Below, piece by piece: positions 13,401-22,389 of a DNA stretch of 64,000 nt; within the stretch, counting starts at the first letter, position 1; each line of letters opens with the position of its first letter. Under the pieces are notes generated by a model. That model saw only the letters and a list, made by a program, of their open reading frames with translations, had not been told where the DNA came from and made no database searches. Origin of the DNA: Stenopsyche tienmushanensis (lineage: Eukaryota > Arthropoda > Insecta > Trichoptera > Stenopsychidae); assembly GCA_008973525.1 (NCBI GenBank), contig WACJ01000121.1, positions 372,001 to 436,000 of the forward strand, in the 5' to 3' direction. A program made the translations under genes and the position numbers.

Positions 13401-14124
13401 TAAATCAATTGCATAAAATAATAATTAATTTAGATCAAAAATACATTGCAAAATATAAAAACAGCTATTTTGTGATATTACGAGTATAGATTAAAAATTT
13501 ATCAAGATTTAAAGGTGAAATTTTGGGTATTTTTTCAAAATGTTGAAAAAAAAATCTATTTCGACAACCCAGACACTTAGGACATAGGGCCTTTATTTAC
13601 AACATTTGTTCAAATTGATCACTTCTTCTTCGTGAACGCACGACACCTTTTCCTTATGTCAATTGACTGTAGTTGGTACTTCTATTGTGTAAATTAATAC
13701 TTTTACACGTCCCTAGACAAATAAATCCAGTGGTGTCAGATCTGGAGACCGTGCGAGCCCCGGAATAGGGCACGTCTTCGGACAAAGAAATCCAGTGGTG
13801 TCAGATCTTGAGACCGTGCGAGCCATGAAATAGGGCGAAAGTGTGTAAAAAATGAAACATAACAAGACACCCCCCCCTCCCTCCAAGACCCAGAATAATT
13901 AAAAACAGATATTTTAATTCAAACTCACCTCCTCCATTTCTATAGCATAGATAAGGAAACCTCCATACGTTTCCTAGACCCACAGCATACCCCAAGCATG
14001 CCAATACGAATTCCACAGGGCTACCCCATCCTCCTCGACTCAACTCCGATGGTGATTTTGAACCTTTTGAACCACTTTCAGAAACTGCATCCAATGCAGG
14101 TGCAGCGGGCCTAATTACATCTTC
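4488..14124 (-). CDS. SLC6 family Na+/Cl--coupled transporter, partial gene
   Basis: Six coding exons are readable on the minus strand: 14124-13929, 12631-12046, 8213-8096, 7550-7371, 7298-7109 and 4687-4488, all with GT-AG borders and matching phases except for one break. The first exon carries the segment 1 signature [14 protein letters not shown], whose backbone binds sodium and substrate in this family. Segment 2 follows ([14 protein letters not shown]), then segment 3, a long extracellular loop with NMS, NRT and NGT glycosylation motifs, segments 4-7, and segment 8 with [12 protein letters not shown] Gly in that position is seen in glycine and amino acid carriers, where amine and GABA carriers have Asp, so an amino acid substrate is more likely; this is inference. 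The exon at 14124 starts in phase 0 after TTTTAG, with codons for EDVIRPAAP, so the start codon is in an upstream exon I could not find. Segments 9-12 are beyond position 1. Exon 2 needs one base removed near 12291-12298 to stay in frame. The plasma membrane location is from the family. Family assignment is firm; substrate is not. Confidence 0.93.
5931..6512 (+). repeat. Interspersed repeat family B, copy 1 (inside SLC6 intron)
   Basis: This copy is clearly homologous to 18240-18926 and 56770-57442. Shared landmarks in order are AAACACGTTTTTCTCGAAAC, ATAATAAACGTCTTC, TAGACTACAATTATT, AGCTATACACAATATTATA, TTTTTTTGCTGCAAAT, GACTTCCATGGTGAAGAATG and CTAGTCAACCCACTAAATAT. It lacks about 110 bases present at the left edge of the other two copies. 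No open frame of note was found, so it is probably a non-autonomous DNA transposon. Confidence 0.8.
9043..9334 (+). mobile_element. TTAA-flanked miniature element, copy 1
   Basis: The element starts at TTAA followed by CCTTTTGAGGA and ends with ACTCCTTTAGGGG, an imperfect terminal inverted repeat. The first 110 bases match 14532-14660 (TACACCGATTACTTTCTGTCAG, given here only as a landmark at about 9112-9133). The internal part, with its CGATCTATACAATCGT and CTCTCT-rich stretch, matches the reverse strand of 14885-15110. TTAA target sites are typical of piggyBac-type elements. The right flank is CTAA, so one border has decayed. Confidence 0.6.
9575..9960. other. GC-richer patch, possible retroelement terminal-repeat remnant
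   Basis: This patch stands out from the surrounding SLC6 intron by higher GC and by short overlapping open frames on both strands. A poly(A) signal (AATAAA near 9925) lies in a run resembling the end of a long terminal repeat. The frame beginning ATGGAAGAAAATGAC at about 9612 stops after 14 codons. No second copy occurs in the window to prove a terminal repeat, and I do not recognise any protein. It could equally be an old non-coding exon. Confidence 0.25.
11255..11330 (-). repeat. Possible tRNA-derived SINE head
   Basis: Read on the minus strand, CTAATTCAGTTGCAGTATGC resembles a polymerase III A box and GCTCGATTCGAGCCC resembles a B box, spaced as in a tRNA. The cloverleaf is not complete, so this would be an old SINE head and not a tRNA gene. 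Low confidence. Confidence 0.25.
12885..13019 (+). pseudogene. Duplicated transposase C-terminal fragment, left arm
   Basis: Two tandem units of about 65 bases each encode variants of [14 protein letters not shown] and [13 protein letters not shown], the region around the last catalytic Asp of a Tc1/mariner-superfamily transposase. The same doublet lies in opposite orientation at 13690-13830. No catalytic core precedes it. It sits in the SLC6 intron between the exons ending at 13929 and starting at 12631. Confidence 0.65.
13690..13830 (-). pseudogene. Duplicated transposase C-terminal fragment, right arm
   Basis: On the minus strand two tandem units encode [14 protein letters not shown] and [12 protein letters not shown] followed by a stop. 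They are inverted relative to the left arm at 12885-13019, so a transcript through the intron could fold into a long imperfect stem with a loop of about 670 bases. Confidence 0.65.
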
Positions 14125-14531
14125 CTAAAACAAATGGCAAGCAAAAATGATAAATTATTTTCGATATAAAACGATTAACATCTACATGAATCTTTGACCT
14201 ACAAACTTCATCAATAATTCAATCGCGATACACTATCTGAATCATGCTCGTACGTCCAGATATGTGCGAATCTATCTAATCTTGATCGTAGGAAATTAAT
14301 TTGATTTGTCGTATATTCTATTATGGCGTTGTTTACTGATATTTCGTCACACGAATACTTTTGATGCCGTTTTGTAATAATAGATGAATCACATTCTAAA
14401 GCTTTATATAATACAAGTATTGGCACACAGCATAAAATGCGTCGGGAAAATATTGGAACATCTGCCGCCGCCCGCATCAACGTGGCGATGTGCGAGGGTA
14501 TGCATCAGATATCCGCATGACACGTCTTTGT

Positions 14532-14733
14532 TTAACCTTTTAAGGAGTGAGCAAATTTAAAATCGATGAAGTCGTTAATGCCATAATCGCATTACACCGA
14601 TTACTTTCTGTCAGCTCCTATCAGCGTAAGACAATCTTCAGTTCGAGGCAAAGTCAATTGTAAATAAACACTGTCGATAGCACACAATATCCCAATGTCC
14701 CAGACCCTGGGACAGTACTCCTTTAAGGTTTAA
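14532..14733 (+). mobile_element. TTAA-flanked miniature element, copy 2
   Basis: TTAA at 14532 is followed by CCTTTTAAGGAGTGAG, and the element ends with GTACTCCTTTAAGGT next to TTAA at 14730. The ends are inverted repeats of each other and both TTAA sites are intact. The interior matches copy 1 at 9043-9334 over the first half. It has no coding capacity. Confidence 0.7.
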
Positions 14734-14884
14734 TACTCTGGAAGCTAAGCAACGATATATCGTCAATTGTGAAACTAACGAAGACTGCAAACAAATATTT
14801 ATATAAGCGCATTAATGACTTCAAAAAGCTCAAATATAAATAGTTTCTATGCATCAGGATATCAGTATTTAAACTTGTAGTGTA

Positions 14885-15110
14885 ATTAACTCTTTAAAGA
14901 GGTAAGACACGGAGTTGTGTCCGAATTCCGGGAATCCATAAAGAGCATTCTTACACATTGAGCTCAGAGACAGAATGTGTCTTGCATGTTGAGTTTGGAG
15001 AGAAACAGAAACGGAGAGAGTATCTCGCGTACATCGTACGATTGTATAGATCGTTAACCCAAATTTACCAACTAATAATGATATGTGAATGATATAACGA
15101 ATCGATTTCA
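14885..15110 (-). mobile_element. TTAA-type miniature element, copy 3 (inverted)
   Basis: On the minus strand it shares ATCATTATTAG, GTAAATTTGGG, ACGATCTATACAATCGT and a CTCTCTCCGT stretch with copy 1, and it ends with ACCTCTTTAAAGAG next to TTAA (14885-14888). The opposite end near 15110 is not sharply defined. Confidence 0.55.
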
Positions 15111-15644
15111 AGTATATTTCATGTGTATTGTTTATGTTTACCTGAAGAAATTACCAAATATTATGTTCCATCGACAATGTTTATTTATTTATGTACAAAC
15201 TTCATACACGCTGCAACGGTCCTGACAGATAAGTGGATTTGTACGGATGACAAGTGGCGGACATACAAATATAGCATCCTAAATTTATGATGATTTAAAA
15301 TTAGCTCACTACTCTAAAGGGCTACAAGAGAAAAGAAGATAGCAAACAAACTTCCATTCATCCAAAAAGCACCGTAGTAACCATAGAATTAAATTGTACG
15401 AATGATTCATGATTTTTATGTCGTTGTTATAGATGACAATGTTAAAATTATCATTTTTGAACTTTGATAAGTATTTTTTGTTGTATTGATTCACATTGAT
15501 CTTAAAATATGTGAATGATAATCGATTCGAAATCTTTTACAATTGATAATCGTCTTCTTGCTATCAGATTGAACGAGAAAATATTTAAAATGTTTAAAGA
15601 ATTTGAGACAAATAAAATATTTTTATAGTATTATGATATACGCC

Positions 15645-15935
15645 TTAACCCCTTAAGTGGATATGACGTATATATCCGTCAAGACCAAAGTCCTCGCAAA
15701 GTGGGTATGACGGATATATCCGCATTGTGAAAGTTAAGCAAACCTCAATAGAAAATGACGGATATGTCCGATTGCAGTGTTGTATGCTTTAGATGTAAGA
15801 ATGATTCATCTCGGAAACTGATTTGTTCGAACTTGATGATATACTAGATATGACGTACGTATCTGCTAGCGGTGAAAAGATCGTGTCACTACGGATGACA
15901 CTTTTAACAGTGATACGTAACGTTGAAGGGGTTAA
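15645..15935 (+). mobile_element. piggyBac-like miniature element with internal repeats
   Basis: TTAA (15645-15648) is followed by CCCCTTAAGTGG, and the element ends with ACGTTGAAGGGG then TTAA (15932-15935). The ends therefore form an inverted repeat CCCCTT.../...AAGGGG at intact TTAA target sites, the hallmark of piggyBac-type insertion. Inside are three related copies of ATGACGKATATRTCCG in the left half, plus a diverged ATGACGTACGTATC in the right half. No transposase frame is present. Confidence 0.75.
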
Positions 15936-16375
15936 TGACATGTAGCCTAAATTCGTTCATATATATATATTTTTATCAAAACATGTCTCCTACGTGTATA
16001 AATTTCAAGTTCACTCCAAGAAATCTACTTAAGGAAATATATTTTATAACTATAAGGACCTGTCAACTGCATAAAGATTGAGGTCGTGAAAATGGCATTA
16101 GACACGAGCGTCTTGATAGCCCGCAGGGTAAATTATTGAAATAAAATTTCTTTCTAAAAACTTTCTTTGGTGGTCGTTTTTTATTGTCATCGTTATTTAA
16201 ATGATGGAAGTTTCAGTGAAGCAACATGGTTAAAAGCGGAGTTTATTATCCCAGGAAATTTACTCCATTGGTAAATTTGCATATCATTTTAATAGCCTTT
16301 CAATCTTTTTTTTCCAAACCTCACTTCCGAGCTCCACGTCGGAAGGCACTTCAAAAATCTATTTCAACTTTGAAG

Positions 16376-16663
16376 CTAGACGTCAGGGCTTAAAAATAAT
16401 TTTAAATTATCTGACAACATAGCAAAGGCTCTATTGTTCGCGGAAGTTTGCCACCCAACTATCGGCTGGTTAATATTCACCTTTTCCCGAGCAGCGCCTC
16501 GCACGTGTATTCCAACATCCATTTTCACATTATTACTTCCAATGAAGGAGGCCGTAGCCACGGAGCAACTTTTTCCCACCCTGTCTAATATAAAACTTTG
16601 ACAAGAAACATTATTCAATAGTACAAGCTCGCCCCTCAAATGGTGTGGAAAATTATGGTCCAT
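16376..16663 (-). other. Unassigned 95-codon open frame
   Basis: An uninterrupted frame starts at ATGGACC and ends with TAG. The protein contains LVLLNNVSCQSFILDRVGKS near its start and shows no signal peptide, membrane segment or familiar motif. The stretch is less AT-rich than its neighbours, which makes chance openness a little less likely. There are no good splice sites or promoter cues that I can point to. It could be a transposon remnant, a small exon or nothing. Confidence 0.2.
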
Positions 16664-17366
16664 TTAATTTGGGTCTAGCCATCGTTCTGACACGTGTGCA
16701 CATCAAATTTGACCCATTAGATAAATCTTGATCTGGATGTGCACGTCTCTTACGTGCGACGTTCGGATTTATCCCGCGCCCCCTATGACGCATCAATCAG
16801 CATCTGATATTCATTCATCACACTTAGTGACTCCTGAATTCTTTATATTGATATATTTTCAATAGATAATCGATACGCTTGCTGATTCTATTTGTAATTA
16901 TATCTTGCTCAAAAAGAGTTTAAGTTTAACTCTTTTGGGGCTAATTAGTTTAAATAAATAAACTATGAATCAAATTCAAATAAAATTTATATTGTGTCCT
17001 ATATTTATTTTACATTCCATGACATCTGTCATCCTTTTGTCATCTTGCATTTTTAAAGCAATTAGGCTTATCAAATTTCAATCGGATCGAACTGTAAAGT
17101 ACATTTTCCATCAAAAGTACAACTAATCCATCCTGCATCATAATCATTTTAATCCAATAATCGAAACTGATATATCATCACCATATCTATTAAAATCCTA
17201 TTTAAGCCAATGTTAAATTTATTTGCGATTAAAATTCTACGATAAAACTTAAAATAAAAATTGCATTGCTATTTTTATTGAGAAGAAGAATCAATAACTT
17301 ATTAAATTGTTAAATCGCAAAATTTCAAAGCAATTAATAACATCAATAGAGCTTTTAATGCACACA

Positions 17367-17706
17367 TAATTAGGGAATCCAATCCCGGGATCCCGGACAG
17401 TTGTAGGTGCACAAGAATCCCAGACTTAGTAAACGAAATCTTGGAAATTGTACACCTCATCAGCACGATGAAGGCTACTAAATCTTCTTGGAATCTGCTT
17501 GGAAACAGTGGCGTAACTACTAATTGGCGAGCATAGGCGACGTCTAGGGGCAGTAACTGTCTAATCTATTTTTATATATATATTATATACAGTACATATA
17601 TGGTTTTCAAATTATTATATTAACCTCTCCCTACCGGTGATGTATTTACTACACCTCGACTCTAATAATGGGAATATCGATATGAAATATAATAGATACG
17701 GGGTTC
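17367..17706 (+). repeat. Interspersed repeat family A, copy 2
   Basis: This is the partner of 2869-3252 in the same orientation. The left border reads TTAGGGAATCC then CCCGGGATCCCGG, followed by the conserved GGCGTAACTACTAATTGGCG and CCTCTCCCTACCGGTGATG blocks. A TA-rich stretch at 17571-17600 differs in length between the copies. Confidence 0.75.
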
Positions 17707-18239
17707 AGAATTTTTTTAATCCTCCGTACCTTTTGTGTAAATGTTTTTATGTGACAGATGATATGTTAATGTGCATATATTTTCTAAATATCAATTTAAG
17801 ATGAATCATTAATATAAATCGCTTTTCATGTCTCTGTGGGCACACAATAAAAATAAAATTGAATGATTTTGTACAATACTTTTATCAGATATTAGTTTTT
17901 ATACAGTCATTTTGATTTATACACCCTTTTGTAATATGCCCTAATTAAATATTTTATGATTATTACACCTGAGCCATAATCGCACTGATTGTTGTTTTAT
18001 TTAAGCCCAAAAACTCATTCATTCGGATCTTTGAATATACGAAAAATTCTAAGAATTTGTAAAAAACTCTCACATTAAATTCACACGATGAGTCACTTAA
18101 TAGTAATCTGATTGATACGCTTATCGAAGAAAGCAATCAATCAACTGTTTAAACCTTTATTAAAGGATCAAAAGCGAAAAATGTTTTATATTCGCATCGG
18201 ATTAATTATGTCTTTTAGTGCATACATACGCTAAATTAA

Positions 18240-18926
18240 GGTACAGTTTCTAGCTTATTGGTTAAAAAAAATTTCGTGTGTCGGCAAAGAACCAATGTTT
18301 AAGAATACTTTCAGTAAATTTCAAATCAATATGAATTAAATTCGCAAAGTTATAGGCCGACGAAGAGAAGCTGTGTTTCGTGAAGCTGAGGAGAGGAGAA
18401 ACTTTAAACGCGTTTTTCTCGAAACTACTTTTTAAAAGCTCATGGAAGTACTCCCACATACCCTAGATGAGCATTCTTTATGAAATTTAGGCAAACACGT
18501 GTGTAATAAACATCTTCATGGTATAGACTACAATTATCTAAAAATATTTAAAAAGTGTTCATTTAATGAACAAAAAACTACAAAAATGTTGATAAAAACA
18601 CGAACTTTTTTTCGATCGTTCACCATTTTTTTATTTTCCAATATTTTTTCTTAATTGTAGTCCAAGCTATACACAATATTATACAAAGTAAAAATATGTT
18701 TAATTTTTTTGCTGCAAATAACTTGTTCAGGACTTAGGACTTCCATGGTGAAGAATGTCATTACTCGCGCACCGACATATATGGTTCCTCCCACTACCAT
18801 ACTTTGTCAAACTTTAAAAAAATCTTTTTATGTTCAATAAAGAACGCCTAGTCAACTCACTAAATATCAACATTCTATATTAAAAAATCGATCATTTTTA
18901 GGCGCAATAAGGTTGAAACGTCCCTT
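18240..18926 (+). repeat. Interspersed repeat family B, copy 2
   Basis: Together with 56770-57442 this defines the left part of the family (AAAGAACCAATGTTTAAGAA, CAGTAAATTTCAA, TTATAGGCCGAC), which copy 1 at 5931 has lost. All other landmark blocks are shared. Minus-strand open frames here are byproducts of the repeat. Confidence 0.8.
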
Positions 18927-19469
18927 GAGAGCATTTTGATGAACGTTCAACTGCGAGCCACCGTAGGTGAATGTAGCTGATCTCATTTTACAATTAAGCA
19001 TCGTCTATCCTAAATGATTTAAATAATAATTCATCAATTAACAAATATAAATTGTTCCATTAATGAAGGCATCTTGATATATTGATAATCAAGGATGGAT
19101 TGCATATATTTTTTAATTATTGATGAATGGCAATAGTATCAAGCATTCCCATGGAAGCACAAACGACATGCAGACGATTCTGTAAAATGTCAATGAACTT
19201 TCTAACGGTCAATGTACTATCGTTTGAAAAGCAGTATTTAATCACGGTTGATAAAAGGCGAACTCTATATTCAAGAGCACTGATAAATTATTAAATCAAA
19301 TTAATGGACATCAAAATCAGAGATTAGCGCTAGACAAAACAGTCGCTTGATTGATAGATCGAATTCGATCATATTATTTCAATGAGAGCGAATACATGAT
19401 CCGGAAATAATCGAAGAATCCACCCCAATCAATCCTAAAAAGGTGTCTAATTACTCGTATTGTAAAATT

Positions 19470-19690
19470 CAAGCAACCCATTCGATCAGTCTTCTTCGGA
19501 AAACTTCGTTTTATGATGAGAGTTCATAATCGTTCGGGTATGGCGCCCGACCGCGAGGCGCTCATTCGTTGTGTCAGCGGTCCGAAAAGTGGACCGACTG
19601 AACATACAAACCACTCCGTCCTCTTTTAGGACTTTTGCGGCATTTTATATGATCTGTACGATCATATACTGACCATTATTACGGCTCTGG
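19470..19690 (-). mobile_element. hAT-type miniature element family C, inverted partial copy
   Basis: The stretch GCGAGGCGCTCATTCGT...GTCAGCGGTCCGAAAAG is the reverse complement of the centre of the copy at 41334-41945. TCGATCAGTCTTCTTCGG matches its right half. The right edge ends in TTACGGCTCTG, the family terminus. The left part is truncated. Confidence 0.65.
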
Positions 19691-20118
19691 GTTTGCATAT
19701 TGTAAATATGTATATAAAATACCGTTCCATTTTAGTTCAAACTATTATCAGTATAAAAAACATAGTTGTGACCTGTGTTAGTATTACATGAGTTAGCGAA
19801 TTACTTTATTCGATAGATCTTCAAAATAAAATAACAGAATATATGGTGAGCTTGAAAATCAAAATTTTATTCAATTATCTTATGTACTTTTGAAAATATC
19901 GCGATCTGTTAAAACACAGTTTTTTTACCTGTGCCGGGTGAAAAATTATTTGCGCTAAGGACATTAAATTTAAATCTACAACGCTGAATTTTTGTCTACA
20001 AATAGTTTACGCCAATTAGTGTTAAATAAACGTTATCCACTTTTGATACAAGGTGGTTAGGCCTTCGGTAGACGTGGCTAAAGTTGTAGCACAGGATGTT
20101 GCATATTGCAGTATTGCA

Positions 20119-20640
20119 ATTTTAAGTACATATATTTATTATAAGTAACTATAACATATTTTCAGTCTTGCAGATAAAAGACATGTATATAATATTTATT
20201 TACAGGTCTCATTATTTAAATATTTGTACTGGTGTTTCAAAGTTGTCTTATTGCCATAATTTGAATTGATTTAAATAATTAATATTCGTTTCATAATAAA
20301 AACAAATGAATAATTATTCGATTCGATTTTTTCAAAATGTGTAACAATCCAAACTGTCCAAATTTTCGAGCTCGTATGAGGAAACGTCGCGCTTCTTCAA
20401 GAAAAAGATCTACAAGAACGAATTCTCGTGGACCAAGATTGAGAAGATCAAGATCAAGGAGCACAAGGAGAAGTAGAAGCAGAAGCAGAAGCGGATTCAG
20501 AAGAAGTAGAGGAAAATAATTTTCAATTTGTTTAAATCATCATACAAAATTCCTTTATAATGAAATACATTATTATATTTGCTTGTAAATTTGATTTATA
20601 AATTTTATCCGGATATACTACATATGAGTTTTATTTTTAC
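20119..20640 (+). repeat. Protamine-like gene duplication unit, copy 1
   Basis: This segment aligns in inverted orientation with about 38440-39180. Shared flanks include TTGCAATTTTAAGTACATAT, CATATTTTCAGTCTTGCAG, TATTTATTTACAGGT, AATTATTCGATTCGATTTTT upstream of the gene, and AAATCATCATACAAAATTCC downstream. Relative to copy 2 it lacks about 150 bases upstream of the gene and 33 bases immediately before the start codon. Confidence 0.85.
20337..20519 (+). CDS. Small protamine-like Cys/Arg/Ser-rich protein, paralog 1
   Basis: A single-exon frame of 60 codons starts MCNNPNCPNFRARMRKRR and continues with an Arg-Ser-rich tail containing several RSRS units, ending RRSRGK. About 40 per cent of residues are Arg or Lys, with only two Cys, both in the first seven residues. 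Composition and size fit a sperm nuclear basic protein (protamine-like), which would replace histones on sperm DNA; an RS-domain RNA-binding fragment is the alternative. The start is the first ATG after a conserved leader shared with paralog 2 (38555-38749), which supports it. Protein differences between the two are few: one K/R change in the middle, four extra residues in an RS run of paralog 2, and small changes at the tail. Both frames are intact while flanking DNA has diverged more, which suggests that both are maintained. Function is inferred from composition only. Confidence 0.75.
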   Translation: MCNNPNCPNFRARMRKRRASSRKRSTRTNSRGPRLRRSRSRSTRRSRSRSRSGFRRSRGK

Positions 20641-22189
20641 ATATTTGATTTAATTATAATTAGTGATATTATTAATGAATATTTGATCCGCTATTTAGTG
20701 TATGTATTCTTTAAAAATAGAAAAAATATATATTAAATTACCTTATTCATGGACATTTTCACATGGGGTCTAATATATAGGGCGAAAACCTAATGAGAAA
20801 GTCGCAAGTACAGATCACAGTTTTTATCATGAATTTTTTGCTTTTTAAAGCAACACCACTAAACGATGTACACCACAAAATGATCACTATTTGACAAATG
20901 TCAACGAATATATATGGGTATCGCTAGATTCTAAAATAATCGAACTGTTTGCTCATCCATATCTAAAAATCTAGTTGATAAGCAAAGCCTTCAGATTATA
21001 ATTATAGCGATGTCGAGAAAACAATTGGTTAGATAAAAACAATATATATACTTAATAAAAACAGTAGTTAACATTTACTGAAATATTGGGGATTAACGAA
21101 ATCGTGAAAAATATATTTTACATAATTATAAAAATTAACATTGTGATATACCTTTTATTTTTGTCATATTGAGAAGCAAATCGTTAAAATGCTCCATTTT
21201 AAAAATAACAAAATAATATGTAATCAAATTTGACATTAAGGGAAATAAAACCAAATTTAACGGCCATGTTTAAATGCATTTTATTAATTTACTTTATATA
21301 AAAAATATTTATGTTGATGCATTTTTTATAAAATTTTAATCTGGAATTTTAAGCTTTATTTTTAAAATACGTTATTTATAAATCGCAATCAATTCAATAT
21401 ATCAAAGATCATTAGCAATTAATTTTAATTAATATGCAATGACATTTTATAAATTTACAATGTGGATCTATCTGATGTAGACAGTTAGGAAAACATTTTT
21501 AATCAGATCATCTTCAATAATACACCCTGAATTTAAAAAAATCATTATGACTTAGCAATCCTTGGATTAAAAAAAATATCATTGTGACTTAGCACTCTGG
21601 AAATAGCTCTCGTCAAGTGTTGCGCCGAAATATTTAAACGGATAAAATTCCAAGCAATAAAACATAGATATAAGATAAACTACAAAGCATCAAAATTTGT
21701 TGTATGGCAGACGAAGTTAGCGAGCATTAAATATACCATTCGTAATGCAAAGTAATAAATTTTCTACGAAATACCAATTTACATTCTAAATCAATGACGT
21801 CACAAATGTATCGACAAGTAATAGCAATATAAGTCAAAACATCAAAGTCAATTTACTGTCTCGCTTATAAATTTATTTCAAATTCAATAATTCGCAAAAT
21901 GGCTTGATAATGAATAAATAGCTTCAATCACATACGAGTATGATTATTTGTTTTAATATATGATTACTTCAATGTAAAATGTATAATAAAATATGAAGTA
22001 GTGTAAAAAAATTGAATTATATGCATAAAACATGTTAATTTATTTAAAATTAAAATACTTTAATAATGCAAATATCAGATTGAAATATTAGCTAACAGGT
22101 TATGTATGCGTTTAAGAACGAAATTTTTCGAAATAGTTTTTCACACTGGCCACACTCAATAAATCCGTTCGAATTTCAAGCGCATTTTT

Positions 22190-22389
22190 TAGCGCTGGCC
22201 ACCCCGCCGTTGACAGTTCGCCTCCAGACAGTCGCCGTCAGTTGCGGCCGTCGCGTCGCCGTTTTAATGTTTGTCCTTCCTAAGCTCGGTAGGAAGACGC
22301 GGACGTTCCTCGCCTGCAGTTGATAACACCGCTCGCGTTTTACCCTCAACCTTCAACTTGTAGGTTATGTGCGCTACTTTTGTAAAAGG
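22190..22389 (+). promoter_or_regulatory. GC-rich promoter and leader of the BolA1-like gene
   Basis: A local rise in GC and CpG (CGCCGTTGACAG, GCGGCCGTCGCGTCGCCG) sits in otherwise AT-rich DNA directly upstream of the BolA1-like start codon. A short upstream frame opens at an ATG at 22367 and stops at TAG about 40 bases later, overlapping the main start at 22390 in another frame. No TATA box is evident, as is usual for housekeeping promoters. Confidence 0.5.

Larger units (their letters stand above)
14125..20118. other. Gene-less stretch rich in miniature elements
   Basis: No protein-coding exon is recognised. The unseen 5' exon and promoter of the SLC6 gene should lie here or farther right, but no start exon could be identified. 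The stretch holds three TTAA-type miniature elements, one copy each of repeat families A, B and C, and an unassigned 95-codon open frame at 16376-16663 (minus). Confidence 0.6.

Noticed and set aside
16226..16396. Short plus-strand frame starting MVKSGVYYPRKF
   Set aside because: It is short, has no motif, lacks transcription cues and overlaps an opposite-strand frame. There is no support beyond openness.
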